Positions 45,413-58,280 are shown, counted from the first letter of the stretch. The stretch: 64,000 nucleotides of DNA from Raphanus sativus (GCF_000801105.2 NC_079518.1:18580800-18644799); one strand, 5' to 3'. Notes: generated by a model not told the origin, from the letters alone. Translations and numbers: made by a program.

Positions 45413-46273
45413 AGAAAAGTAAAACGAGTAAGTTAGCGTTGGTTCGCGGAAAAGAGTCATATCGACCGATGCACACTCGTGTGTGTCGATCGATAGATCA
45501 AATTAGTGTTCATCAGAAAATCGGGAATCGATCGACAGGACAAAGTCTATGTCGATCGATAGCGACTCGCGAAACCTGTAAATCAACAGTTCACACGAAA
45601 AACGAATCGAAAGAGAGGATTTGAGCAAAACAAAATATCCTACCACTTAGATAAACAGTTCAAACATCTAAAACAACCTAGAATTGCACCAAATCAACCC
45701 GATTTCACCCAATTCAAAACCCAAACCCTAGGGTTTCAATCCAAAGAGAATTTCGGACCAATACCTTGGAGAATGTGAGAAATGCTAATGGAAACAGATG
45801 GAGAACTTGAAATCGAGTGGTTTTGGGCAAAGAATTAATGGAAATCGTCAAGAAACGAGAGAGAAAAAGGAGTTTTAGGATTCGGCTAGGGTTTGCGAAA
45901 TAAGAGAAGAAGAGGCGTATGTTTAGTTAAATGAGAAGTTGCCTCGACATCCCCGTGTCGATCGATACAACTTGGTTGATATCGATCGATTTTTATGCAT
46001 TTGTGAAAGTGAGCGCTTTGAAAATAATTTAAATGTCACTAACTAATAATTTAAATTTCTAACTAAAATGAGAAAAAAAAAATTCTAACTAAAAGAATTA
46101 AGTAAAAATAAATCCAAATAAAAATGAAAATAAAATTGAAAATAAGAGTTAAAATAAGGATGAAAATATTAAATGAAAAATGTATTAAAAATAAAGAAAT
46201 AAAAAAGAAAAATGAGTTGCCTCCCATTCAGCGCTTAGTTTAAAGTCTTTAGCACGACTTAGGATAACTGTAT
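45413..46273 (-). other. Athila spacer between integrase and the env-position ORF
   Basis: Non-coding DNA with TCGATCGAT motifs at about 45487, 45529, 45554 and 45957, and a long AAAATAAAAATGAAAATA-type tract at 46070-46210. Confidence 0.6.
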
Positions 46274-49200
46274 TTAGTTATCACGGGGTGGTAGCAGCGG
46301 AATGGGCTTTTTATCTGGTGGTTTGGCCCAATAATGCTTTACGCGCTGCCCATTTACTGTGAACTCGTCGCTTTCTTCACTAACGATCATTAGTGCTCCA
46401 GAAGATTTTACTTCCTTAATGGTAAAAGGTCCTGACCAAGGAGATCTTAGTTTTCCAGGGAAAAGGTTTAATCTGGAGTTATATAGGAGAACTTGATTGT
46501 TCGGCTCAAAATGTCTAGATACGATTTTCTTATCGTCATAAGCTTTTGTTCTTTCCTTATATAACTTCGAATTCTCATATGCCAAATGTCGTATTTCATC
46601 GAGCTCGTTGAACTGAATTAGAAGTCTCTCGGCAGCTGGCTTGATATCAAAATTTAGAAATTTGGTTGCCCAGGCTGCCTTGTGCTCCAGTTCAACTGGT
46701 AAATGGCATGATTTCCCATAAAGTAAGTCAAAGGGTGTCGTTCCCAGTGGTGTTTTGTAAGCGGTCCGATATGCCCATAAGGCATTGTCTAATTTGCGAC
46801 CAATCTTTCCTATCTATTCGAACGGTCTTCTCCAATATTTCCTGAATTTGTTAGTTCGAAACTTCCACTTGTCCACTGGTTTGTGGGTGATAAGGTGTAG
46901 CCACTCGAAGATGGACACCATTTTTCTCAAGTAATCGGTCGAAAAATTTGTTGATGAAGTGTGATCCACCGTCACTAATGACTATTCTGGGAACTCCAAA
47001 TCTTGGGAAGATAATGCTCTTGAAAAGTTTGACAACGACAGATGCATCATTTGTTGGAGAAGCAACTGCCTCGACCCATTTTGAAACGTAATCTACAGCG
47101 ACCAGGATATATTTGTTGCCATAAGAAGATGGGAAAGGACCCATAAAATCTATTCCCCAACAGTCGAAGACTTCTACTTCCAAGATAAAGTTTTGTTCCA
47201 TCTCATGTCTCTTGCTTATTTTTCCTCTCCTCTGACATCTGTCGCATTGTGCTATATGAGCATGAACATCGCGAAATGTTGTTGGCCACCAAAATCCTGT
47301 TTGGAGAATTTTGGAAACTGTTTTAAAAGTGGCGAAATGTCCTGCGTAGTCAGAGCTATGACATTGGTAAATAATGTTCGGAATTTCAGCTTCAGAGACG
47401 CATCTTCTATATATGCCGTCAGAACAGTGCTTGTAGAGATAGGGCTCATCCCAATGGTATCTCCGAACTTCATGAAAGAGTTTCTTTCTTTCATAACCTT
47501 TTAAATTTTCTGGTTCAAAATCAGCGGCTAAATAGTTGACTATATCGGCATACCAGGGTCGATCTTTGATGTTCCGTCCAATCGCATTTGCTTCTTGTAG
47601 AGAGACATCAGATATATTATGATTCAAAGCATTACAAGCAACCTTAACTGGTATGTCAATAAGTTATGTTGATGTTCTGTTGCTGATGGATACGATTGAT
47701 CTTGCATCAGTAATGTCGGTTGTCAATTCGTCATTTGATTCGTCCAGTAATCCGTCAGATATGAGCGATATGTGACCTATGAATGACGTGTCCAAAAGAG
47801 CTATATTCTCTGTAGGGAAGAAATCGTCTATAGGAACTTTATCCTCAATTCGAATCCTGGAAAGATGATCAGCGACACCGTTGTCTACTCCTCTTTTATC
47901 TTTGATCTCAATATCGAATTCTTGGAGTAGTAAGATCCATCTTATGAGTCTTGGTTTAGCATCTTTCTTCTGCATTAAATATTTGATAGCAGCATGATCA
48001 GTGTGGACTATAACATGTGCTCCAACTAAGTACTGGCGGAATTTTTCGAAAGCATAAACTACTGCTAGTAGCTCTTTTTCTGTGGTAGAGTAATTTTGTT
48101 GCGCTTCGTCGAGTGTGCGACTCGCATAGTAGATAGCCTGCAGCTTCTTATCTTTTCGTTGTCCTAGAACCGCTCCAACTGCGAAATCACTCACATCACA
48201 CATAATCTCGAAAGGGAGATTCCAATCTGGGGGTTGTACGACTGGGGCAGTTATAAGAGACTTCTTCAGTGCTTCAAAAGCTTCCTTGCATTCTGGTGTA
48301 AAATCGAATTTAACTTCTTTGCACAAAAGATTATTCAGAGGTCTAGCAATTTTACTGAAATCTTGTATGAATCGTCTGTAAAATCCGGCATGTCCAAGGA
48401 AACTCCTTATGTCTCTAACGTTTGTGGGTGCTGGTAGACCAGCCATTACTTCAATTTTAGCTCTGTCTACTTCTATTCCAGCTGCGGAAACTTTATGTCC
48501 AAGGACTATACCATCGTTTACCATGAAATTGCATTTTTCCCAGTTTAGGACAAGATTATTTTCTTCGCATCTTTCCAATACCTTGCACAAGTTGTCTAGG
48601 CAATCCTTAAAACTTGATCCGTAAACCGAAAAATCGTCCATAAAGACTTCCATGAAATCTTCGATCATATCTGTGAATATTGACATCATGAAACGTTGGA
48701 AAGTGGCTGGTGCGTTACATAGTCCAAATGGCATTCTGAAAGATGCAAATGTTCCGTAAGGACAAGTAAAAGTTGTCTTTTCTTGATCTTCAGGATGTAT
48801 CGGTATCTGGAAATCCGTCAAGAAAACAATAATATTTATGGTTGGCCAGTCTTTCGAGCATTTGATCGATGAAGGGTAAGGGAAAATGGTCTTTCCTAGT
48901 AGCAACATTCAGTTTCCTGTAATCAATACACATTCGATGTCCAGTGACAGTGCGTGTAGGGATGAGTTCATCTTTATCATTTTTAACCACTGTGATCCCA
49001 CCTTTCTTTGGTACAACATGCACATGGCTTACCCATTTACTGTCTGAGATAGGATATATAACTCCAGCATCCAGAAGTTTAATTATTTCTTTTTTCACTA
49101 CCTCTTTTAGGTTTGGATTTAGTCTCCTTTGCTGCTCTATAGATGTTTTTGCATCTTCTTCGAGGTGGATACGGTGCATACAAAGGTCAGGAGCTATCCC

Positions 49201-50502
49201 AGGAATATCATCGAGAGAATACCCGATCGCTCTCCGATACTTACGCAGTTTGTTTAAAAGAAGTGGAAGCTCTCCATTCGTGAGATTAGCATTAACAATG
49301 ACGGGATATGATTTATCGCAAAGGAATGCATATTTCAGGCCAGCTGGAAGTGGTTTCAGTTCAACCTTGGGTGCTTTTTCTTTAGTCCAGTTGGTCGATG
49401 AAGAAGATGATCGATCAATAGTTTCCCTAAGGTATTGATCCGTAATGATTTTAGAATCATCATTTTCTTCATTTGCAATTCCGATGCTTGCGTCCATAAG
49501 ATTCGCATAATCTTCTGTTCTGCTATCTATGTTCAGGATTTCTTGTTCATCAGGAGTGAATGTGTCTTCTGATGAACTATCAGCACATATATCCATAAGG
49601 TATTCTTTTTCTAGCTCAGAAACTTCTTCTGTGTAAAAGGCGTGATCGTCTATCAGAGGACGTTTGACTAGCTTTTCCATGTCGAAGTTCATTGATATAT
49701 CTCCGACATTTAAATTAATATTTCCTCCTTTAACATCTATGATTGCTCCTGCTGTAGCCAAAAAGGGCCGACCTAAAATAAGGGGGTCTTTCGGCACTTG
49801 TTTATACTTTAGTACAACGAAATCTGTCGGTATGAAGCAATCATCAATTTTGACTGGTACATCTACGAGGATTCCCTCAGGCACCCTAATAGAACGATCA
49901 GCTAGAACTAACGTGATAGGCGTTGGAACGAATTCATTATAACCTAGTGAAACTGCCACAGAGTATGGCATGAGGTTTACACTAGAGCCAAGATACAAAG
50001 AGATCGAGGAAAAGGTGCGTTTTGTATCTTGCAATCTAGGACAAAACTACCAGGGTCAGTCCTTTTGATTGAAGTTTCTCCTTGTATCATCACACTTACT
50101 TCCTCTGACACCATCATAACGCTTTGTTCTCTACTCGAGGATATCATATCTTTTACGTACTTTTTCACCGACGGGGCTATCTTAAGGGCGTCACTGAGAG
50201 ACATCTCGAGAATGATTTTGTCGAAGGCCTTTTTGCAGATTGCATGTTCCAATGCCTTCTTAGTTTGCGGTTTGTTTGGAGGAAATGGGGGAGGAGTTCT
50301 ATAGACTCTTTCAGTTCCGGTAGATTGTATATTGCAATCGTTGGTGCCGCCAGACGGTCGATCGTTTTCCTTCCCAGAGGATCGATCGATATTTGGTTCG
50401 TCTAGATGATCGACTTCGATTTCGGCATCAGGATTCTCTTTTTCTAAGTCTATAGTTTTTCCCTGATCCTTTTTATTTGAAGAGTTTTTCCTTTGTTCTG
50501 AT
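46274..50502 (-). pseudogene. Athila pol: protease, RT, RNase H, integrase, broken
   Basis: From right to left: a linker ending near 50060, then a retropepsin-like region with LGSSVNLMPYSVAVSLGY and DPLILGRPFLATAGAIIDV. The usual Asp before LGSS appears as Tyr (49993-49995). RT follows ([34 protein letters not shown]). A short deletion with frame change lies near 48830. It continues [34 protein letters not shown] and FMDDFSVYG. RNase H has [14 protein letters not shown] and [12 protein letters not shown]. Integrase (46851-47627) has HHCC residues, [17 protein letters not shown] and GQVEVSN, and a C-terminal part at 46274-46585 in another frame. Confidence 0.88.
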
Positions 50503-50533
50503 GTTCCTGAGTCGGAATCATTGTCAAGAAGCT

Positions 50534-52021
50534 CTATGGGGTTGGAATTTCTCTTTCCTGCCTTATCGATGATTTTTTATTGCTGGCATCTTCTCTGGCA
50601 TTCGTTTCAAGGCGTTTTCCGCTTTGTAACATCACGGCATATGCCTGGCGTTTTGCCCCAGGGTTAGCATCGGTCCTTCCAGGAAGACGGCATGTCTCTC
50701 TTTTTAGAGTAGTTGCGAGGTTAGCAATTTGGTCTTCCAATCCCCGTAGGTGTTCAATTAATGAATCCATCTTCTGATTTAGTTCACTGTAAACGCTGTT
50801 TATTTTCCCATTGAATTCGGATTTCATTTTACGGTTTCCTGTAAGAGCTTATTTTAGATTGTACTTTTCTCTCCCAGTAAGAGACTGCATACAGATTTCA
50901 TAGTCTCGTGTAAAGCTGTCGACGTTAAACACAGAATGATGATCAGTAGTATCTAATTCTTCTATAAAGTCGAGCTCATCTTCTGATATAGGAGGAGTTT
51001 TATTGTAGTACTGGCACAGGTTAGGTGGGTTTCGATCTGTCAGAAGGGAGTGAAGCAAATTTATAGAATTTTTTATCTCAGCTAACTCAGTATTTTCTAT
51101 TGAGATTATAGCTTTTTCTTTTTCTTCATTCATCTCTTCATAGGATCTTCCTGTTGCCATGTTTTCGATTAGGCGTCTTGCCTCCATAGGATTTCTAGTA
51201 ACGAAATTCCCTTCGCTTGCTGTATCAAGCGTTGTCTTATAGCTCAGACTAACACCTTTGTAAAAAATCTTAAGAAATTGTGGTTCTGAATAACCATGGT
51301 GGGGGCATTCGAGTTCGTAACTCTTGAATCTTCCCCATGCGTTTTTGAATGATTCCTGAGGATTTTGACGGAAGGTAGAGATTCGCCTCCTCACTTCCCA
51401 GTAACGAGTATCGTTGAAGAAATGCTTAAGGAAGACATTTCTAATCTCTTTCCAGCTAGTCAGGGATCCTTTTGGTAGACAGTTTAGCCATCTCAAGGCT
51501 TCCCCTTCTAGTGAAAATGGAAAAAGTCTGCAACGTATGTACTCGTCTGGAATTAATTTCTCTAGACCTTCGATGTGGTCTTGTGGATGTTCTAAAGAAG
51601 ATCCTTTAAAAGGGTTTCGACGCACCATATTATAATAATCAACATTAAACTGGGTTTTCGAGGTGACGTCATCAGGTATTCTGATAGCGGACCTATTGGA
51701 ATAGGTCCTATCGGGGTTTAAGTAGTCTTGCAAGGGTAATTTAATTTCTTTACCTATGTTTAAGGTAGAGTTTGACTTAACAGGGATTTCAGTCCCCTGT
51801 TTTTCATTAGTTTGGCTAGAAGTGTTGCTTGATTGACCTATTGGTTCAGTTTGGACTACTTTCTCATTATCAGCATCGGTAAGAGGGTACTTACCTGCTT
51901 CCGGCTGGGTGGTATCGATCGATAAGGTTTCGGATGAAACGATCGATTCTTCTGTATCTGCGTCGCTCGATTGACAATGTTCCGTGTCGATCGATGCTTG
52001 GCCGACATCTGTATTCTCCAT
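50534..52021 (-). pseudogene. Athila Gag, one in-frame stop
   Basis: Starts MENTDVGQASIDTEHCQSSD at 52021. The Gag domain contains YNMVRRNPFKGSSLEHPQDH, RLFPFSLEGEALRWLNCLP and HFFNDTRYWEVRRRISTFRQ, typical of Athila. A TAA at 50849-50851 ends the first part, and the same frame continues seven codons later to 50534 (LNQKMDSLIEHLRGLEDQIA). No CCHC knuckle is seen. Confidence 0.85.
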
Positions 52022-52116
52022 CCTTTGTGTTGTAAAACAAAAGAATAGAAAAATTAGCAAAAGTAACAAAGTCTATGCTAAATCCTAAATTAAATCTAAA
52101 AGTAATAAGAAAGAGT

Positions 52117-52137
52117 CCCCGGCAACAGCGTCAAATT
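52117..52137 (-). other. Primer-binding site of the Athila element
   Basis: On the minus strand TTGACGCTGTTGCCGGGGAC follows the 5' LTR. It matches the Asp-tRNA site usual for Athila (TGGCGCCGTTGCCGGGGA) except for two transition differences, which may weaken priming. Confidence 0.8.
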
Positions 52138-53461
52138 TGATATCACTCAAATTTCCCTAAAAGTGAATTACTCTCTCAAATAAGAGGTTCAGATGTAGTA
52201 CTTAAGGATCGAATCCACAAGGACTCTAGGATTACTTGAAGGTTCAATTAATTAGAAATAAAGATAGACTTAAGGTTTTATATGTTTTAAAGCAGCAAAT
52301 ATTAATGTGAACAAGGAAGTTGTTCAGTAACTGAAATGAAGGTTGTTTCTTAATGAGGAAAATAGCTAGATCCAGGTATTTCTCAGGTATGAATTTATGC
52401 AGTTTGAACGTGACATTAGGGCTTTAGTCTTTTGAACTCAAACAATTGGTACGACCAGTAGGGTCTCCTTTGACTAGATCCCGGATCTCAACTGTCGTTT
52501 GTTGATCTCGGAAAAGAGTCGATCGATACGACTTCCGTCTAATCGATCGATACACCTTTTAAACAATCGATCGCTACAACGATGGTTGTATCGATCGATG
52601 GTAATTCTAGCAAGCATTATCGATTTGGTTGAATACGTTCTCTAATGATCTAGACCACCTTTCGCATGTGTCTAGTCAGTTAGATCACTTTAGTTTGTTT
52701 CAGGGTATTGAGAGTATACAGTTGGTTATCTCTTCAATCCTAAGATCTAGATTTAAGGGTGATCAATCATAAATCTAGTATTAAGAATAACTAAAGTGAA
52801 AGAACTAATTTAATCACCCTAACAATTGTCACAATCTCATCACATGATTCACCCTTATGAGAAACCTAAATCTAACAATTAGGTTTACTCAGACATATTC
52901 ATGAGAGACAATGTCATGATGGTTTGAATAAAACTTAATATGAAATAAGGAACACAAAGAGTAATGAGTAAGATAAAAAGGGAGTTCAAGATCTTCTCTG
53001 TTTTGCAGTCTCAGATCTATCTCTCCAACTCTAACTCTTCTCCTAAGGTAGCCAAATTTCTTCTCTTCTCCACTAGGTCTCTAGGAAAGTCTGCCTCTAA
53101 AATGATACAAAACCCTAGTATATAAAGCCTAACAGGCGGCCAGGGACTAATTGTGTAAATAGCACACTTTGTGATACTTGAAAATCTTCTAAATCGTAAT
53201 CCATCGAATGGCTTAATGTCGATCGACACTCTTCGATATCTGTCGATCGATTGTAATTGACTCCAATCGTCCGATCTCGCATGATTCCTATCGGTCGATT
53301 CTTCATTCGTGAGAATACTCCAAAAATGCCTTAAAAGTATTGCTTTCTTCAATTAAGTACATGTGCCTGAAAATACTCTAAAATACTTTGAAAACGTAGT
53401 AAATATGATTGAAAACTCTCATATACCATGGCTAAAAACGGGTGAAATTCATGGTATATCA
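52138..53461 (-). repeat. 5' LTR of the Athila element
   Basis: 1324 bp, the partner of 41315-42638; equal length implies no net indel since insertion. Confidence 0.95.
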
Positions 53462-54713
53462 ATCATCAAGAAGATAAAGCCAGTTACTTCTTCTGAGGAC
53501 TACTTCTGTTGGAATCACACGAGGTCAGGAGAGTACTCTGTTCGCTCTGGCTATTGGCTTGCTGAGAGGTTAGCAAGCTCTGATGCTTTTGTGGCAGGCG
53601 GAATGCTCCCCTCTCTTAATAGAATAAAGGACATTATCTGGTCCCTTGATACAGAGCCAAAGATCAGGATCTTTCTTTGGAAGGTGATGAGTGAAGCTCT
53701 TCCAGTTGCAGATAATCTCATCTCCAGAGGAATCAAAATAGATACCAGATGTCAGGTGTGTGGCCATGAAGGTGAATCCATCAACCATGTGCTCTTCACA
53801 TGCACTCTTGCTAGACAGTACTGGGCAATTAGTAACTTCCCTCGTCCTCTGTCAGGGTTTTCTAATACATCAGTCTTTTCCAATATCTACTATGTTCTTC
53901 GAGATCGAGATCAACCTTCCATACCGGTTAATATAAGCAGAGCTGCTCCTTGGATTATTTGGAACATTTGGAAGAACCGGAATTCACATTTCTTTGAAAA
54001 CAACATTACTCCTGCCCCGGTTTTCAACAGTCAAGTTTATGAGACAGTGAATCATTGGTTTCTCATCAAGGCTATTGACAAGTCTGAGCAGGCTATTGAT
54101 TTAGAAAGGAAAAAGAAAATTCTATTTGGTTGGAAGCCTCCCCCTGCTGCTTGGTACAAATGTGATATTGGCTGTGCATGGAACAAACACAACTATAACA
54201 GTGGCGCTTCTTGGATCCTTAGGAATTCTGAGGGTCGTGTTCTCTTACATGGACGTCGATCCTTTTCAGGCATTTTTTGTGAAGCAGATGCAATGCTACA
54301 AAGTTGGTTATGGGCAATTGAAAGCCTTCATACTCTTCACTACGACTCAATTATTTTTGCTAGTCACGACAGGGATTTTGTCACTGCAGTCTCAAATCCC
54401 TCTTTCTGGCCTTCCCTAAAGTTCTACACTCAGAAGATCTGTTCTCAACTCCAACATTTTTTGTCTTGGCGTGTTCAGTTTCTAAAACGACGTGACATCA
54501 AAGGAGCAGCCCTTATTGCGGACAGTGTCATCAAAGAGGATCGCTTTCAATCATACATTGCTGTTGGATATCCATCATGGTTGCATCATGAATTCCACCA
54601 TTCTTAGCTCCTTCAGTTCTTGAATGGTTCTTCTTGATCCTTCTTGTAATGCTGTGCTCTATTAAAAGTTGTATGCTATTCTTATATAATATTATCAAGC
54701 GTTTAAAAAAAGA

Positions 54714-55087
54714 TCCTTTATTTTCAACTTTATACTTCGTAATCTATACTATTAAAGCAAAATTCATATTAGGATTCTGCTCTTAATATAATTTGTTAAT
54801 TACAAGTTATGCCATTCCTTATTTTATGGTTAACCAACAACATTAACTTCCTAAATATTAATTACTAATTACACGTAAAGTAGTGTTAGTACATGGTAGG
54901 ATAGTATATGATCGTCTATGTTAGTACATGTTAGCTATATTTCAACATTGCATGATTTTATTATAACACTGCATTCAAGTTTGTTTTGCATAGCAAAAAC
55001 AATGTATTAGACATCACATATACATAAATTGTTTTTCTGGTCACGACACAAATACATATATGGTTGATGTTTAAAAATTGTGGTAAT
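54714..55087. other. Spacer between the two LINEs
   Basis: AT-rich sequence without recognised features, starting in the A-rich LINE tail and ending at the target site of the second LINE. Confidence 0.5.
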
Positions 55088-55105
55088 ATCAAAACATAAC
55101 AGTCT

Positions 55106-57539
55106 CTATTAAAACATAACTAAGGACCAATAAGGCATGTCAAGGAAAGTTTATGGCAATCAAAACGGATATGAGTAAAGCGTATGATAGAGTGGAATGT
55201 GACTTTATTCAGGCTCTTTGTCATAAAATGGGTTTTGATTCACATTGGATAAAATTGATGATGGGGTGTATATCATCAGTGCAGTACCAGGTATTGTTAA
55301 ACGGCTAACCTTGAGGTCTAATAGTTCCCCATAGAGGTTTACGACAAGGGGATCCGTTATCACCCTATTTATTTATTATGTGTATTGAAGCTTTGATCAC
55401 GAATATAAAAAAGGCTGAAAGGGGAAAACAACTTACGGGAATGAAGGTTGCTAGAGCTTGTCCATCCATATCTCATTTGCTTTCTGCAGATGATAGTCTT
55501 TTTTCTGTAAGGCGCATAAGGAGGAGTGTCAAACTATTCTCAAGATTCTAAAGGAGTATGAGGCGGTCTCAGGTCAACAAATAAATTTTCAGAAATCTTC
55601 TATACAATTTGGACACAAAATAAAAGAATCCAGCAGGCAGGAATTAAGAGATATTTTGGGAATTCAAAATCTAGGAGGAATGGGATCTTATCTGGGATTA
55701 CCGGAGAATATTGATGGATCCAAAATACAAGTCTTTGGGTTCATACAAGAAAGGTTGAATAGTAGGGTAAATGGTTGGACTTTCAAATTTTTTACCAAAG
55801 GTGGGAAGGAGGTGATCATTAAATCAGTGATAACGGCATTGCCAAATCATGTGATGTCGTGTTATAGGTTACCAAAGGCGATTGCAAATAAATTAACGAG
55901 TGTGGTAGCACAATTTTGGTGGAGCCCAGACGGGAGTACAAAGGGCATGCATTGGAAATCTTGGGATAAACTAGTTTTAAGTAAGGAGGAAGGAGGCTTG
56001 GGCTTCAAAGACCTTACGAATTTTAATACGGCGATGCTTGGATAGCAGCTATGGCGCCTGATAGAGAAACCCAAGATTTTATTCTCACGGGTCTTTAAAG
56101 GACGGTACTTTAGGAATGCTTCACCCCTAGAACCGACCCGATCATACTCTCCGTCGTACGGCTGGAGGAGTATTATCTCTGCTATATCTCTGGTTAACAA
56201 AGGACTAATCAAAAGGGTGGGAACAGGATCTTCTATCTCAGTATGGAATGATCCCTGGATCCCATCCACCCGCCCGAGACCAGCAAACAAAAACCTTCAT
56301 ACTAATCACCCTGATCTTACAGTTGATTCTCTAATTGATTCAACTACAAGAACTTGGAATTCGCAGGCACTTCGGACTTTAGTGGATCCTCAGGATGTAA
56401 AAATCATCGAAAGTATACCGCTGAGTAGGAATCAGTTGGAGGATAGGGACGGATGGCATTTCACAAACAACGGAAAATATACAGTGAAATCAGGATACCA
56501 AGTGGAGAGAGTTTATCCTGATAAGGAGAAACCAATAATAGTATTTGGACCTACAGTTGATACTTTGAAATCATTTTGCTGGAAAGTAAGATGTCCACCA
56601 AAGCTCAAACATTTCCTATGGCAATTGGTATCAGGGTGCATAGCAGTTAAAAAGAATTTGCAAGCGAGAGGGATAAAAGGTGACATATGTTGTGATAGGT
56701 GCGGCGCTTCCGAGGAATCCATAAATCATGTGTTTTTTGAGTGTCCACCAGCGCGTCAGGTATGGGCTCTTTCACAGATCCCCTCCAGTCCAGCTATTTT
56801 TCCCTATCAAGGTTTTTTAAAAAATATGGATTATTTATTTTGGAGAATTGATCCGAAGATGGAAACTCATCAGTATGCTTGGATTCTATGGTACATTTGG
56901 AAAGGAAGGAACAACAAGGTTTTCAGTAATTTAGATGTTGATCCGAGAGATACTTTGAAATTGGCAGAGACAGAATCAGCACTATGGATTGATACACAAA
57001 ATGCAGATACACAGACTCTGGTACGACAAGCTGAGATAGCACCACAAACGGTAATTCCAGGCCGTTGGTGTTTCACAGATGGTTCGTGGAAAGATAAAGA
57101 CAGATTCTCGGGCCAAGGTTGGTATAGTACTTTAGAAGGTTTTGACAGTTTGATGGGAGCACGGAATGTCAGAGCGAGTCTCTCTCCCCTTCACTCGGAA
57201 GTAGAGGCTCTGATATGGGTAATGGAAAGTATGAGAAATTTGCGTCAGTTCAGGGTTACGTTTGCAACAGATTGTTCCCAATTGGTAAAGATGGTTCAGA
57301 ACCAGAGGAATGGCCAGCTTTTACAAGTTATTTGGAAGATATAAAAACCCTCAAAGACGGCTTCATCAACTCAGAGATTATTCATGTACCAAGACAACAG
57401 AATATGCAGGCGGATCGACTAGCACGAAGTGTCAGGACACAACCGTCTTTTGTTGTTCACATGGATGCAGAGTTACTGGCATGGTTTTTAGAGACCGGAT
57501 GAGAGTGTGTGTTTTTACGCTGATGACAAAAAAAAAAAA
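55106..57539 (+). mobile_element. Second LINE, 5'-truncated, with 18-bp target duplication
   Basis: ATCAAAACATAACAGTCT occurs at 55088-55105 and again at 57540-57557. The element ends in an A run (57528-57539) after GACGATGACA-like sequence. Only the RT C-terminal half and downstream domains of ORF2 remain, as expected from incomplete target-primed reverse transcription. It belongs to a different LINE lineage from the one at 31341. Confidence 0.93.
55130..57502 (+). pseudogene. Truncated LINE ORF2 (RT, zf-RVT, RNase H)
   Basis: Begins inside RT: MAIKTDMSKAYDRVE, GLRQGDPLSPYLF, HLLSADDSLF (usually FADD). A one-base loss near 55510 shifts frame to KAHKEECQTILKILKEYE. It continues GSYLGLPENIDGSKIQVF, WKSWDKLVLSKEEGGLGF, a TAG near 56043, zf-RVT (PPKLKHFLWQLVSGCIAV, CDRCGASEESINHVFFECP) and RNase H (CFTDGSWKDKDRFSGQGW, HSEVEALIWVMESMR). 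A frame change near 57290 precedes IIHVPRQQNMQADRLARSV. Not functional. Confidence 0.88.
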
Positions 57540-57557
57540 ATCAAAACATAACAGTCT

Positions 57558-58280
57558 TGGTTTTGAAGACGTTTTAAAAAAACAGTCTTCATTTTGTTTT
57601 AGAAACTTTTTTGAAAAAAAAAGTATTTACAAAATTAAAGCAGTTTGAGAAATCGAATTTTAACAATAAAATCAAAATCAAAGTTTTCTAAATATTTTTG
57701 ATAACCACGAAGACTTGGCAAGTAACTTGATACTAAATGCCATTTAACAAAAAAAAAAAAGTAACTTGATGCTATATATGATATTTCTGAATCTCCGATG
57801 ACCACTAAAATCAAAACACAATAGTTTTCAATTAGTTATACCTCCATTTATATTATTTTTTTCCATTCATCTTGACCCAAAATTTAAAATTATATTGATA
57901 CTATATATGATATTACAAGTACTGTCAGTGAGTTCACAAAAGAAAAAACTATAATTTTACAAATATGTTTAAAAATGTATATTATAAGAAAATATAAAAA
58001 ACGTTTAGAACAATGTTTTTAAACCGACCTCGACACTGAACTAGACTGATTTTTTTCATTAGATCAGTGGATAGACTGTGGGTATGATATAGGTCAAGTA
58101 CTCGTTTGTTAAAGACTTTCAAGTAATCGAAATGAACTTACAAATTTCATACAAAAAGAGCATACATCCCAAACTTTTAACATCCAAAAGTCACATGAAT
58201 TTATAAAGAAGTAGACAAAAATAAAATAAAGCATTCAAAATGTTGAATGGCCACATAAAATTCATTTTTCATCCATATTT
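57558..58280. other. AT-rich spacer
   Basis: No gene, repeat or regulatory site recognised between the LINE and the defensin-like cluster. Confidence 0.5.

Larger units (their letters stand above)
41315..53461 (-). mobile_element. Athila-type Ty3/gypsy element inserted in LINE ORF2
   Basis: Two 1324-bp LTRs start TGATAT and end ATATCA, with target duplication ATCAT at 41310-41314 and 53462-53466. The interior reads on the minus strand: primer site, gag, protease-RT-RNase H-integrase, long spacer, env-position ORF, spacer, polypurine tract. The LTRs differ at roughly 20 positions by hand count (about 1.5%), so it is older than the copia element at 3541. Stops and frameshifts in most ORFs make it non-autonomous. 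Confidence 0.95.
38340..54607 (+). pseudogene. LINE ORF2: endonuclease, RT, zf-RVT, RNase H, interrupted by Athila
   Basis: Starts [17 protein letters not shown] at 38340, overlapping the ORF1 stop. The endonuclease domain shows [21 protein letters not shown] and a VGYFNEI where VGDFNEI is usual. RT has SAPGVDGMSGFFFQTYWD, DLRPINLCTVMYKTISKI, TDMSKAFDRVEW, GLRQGDPLSPFLFVLC and HLFFADDSLF. After the Athila it continues at 53467 with zf-RVT (EPKIRIFLWKVMSEALPV, CQVCGHEGESINHVLF) and an RNase H-like end. Stops in frame lie at about 38493 (TAG), 38910 (TGA) and 41160 (TGA). The final TAG is at 54605. Confidence 0.9.
31341..54713 (+). mobile_element. LINE (non-LTR) retrotransposon split by two LTR elements
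   Basis: An L1-type plant LINE with ORF1 (DUF4283 plus CCHC) and ORF2 (endonuclease, RT, zf-RVT, RNase H). Its sequence is 31341-31909, 37342-41314 and 53467-54713. The gaps are a chromovirus with duplicated GTTTG and an Athila with duplicated ATCAT. The 3' end is an A-rich run near 54704-54710. The left boundary is approximate: it starts between the La1 leader and the ORF1 ATG at 31469, and no target duplication was found. It is decayed by several stops. Confidence 0.85.
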
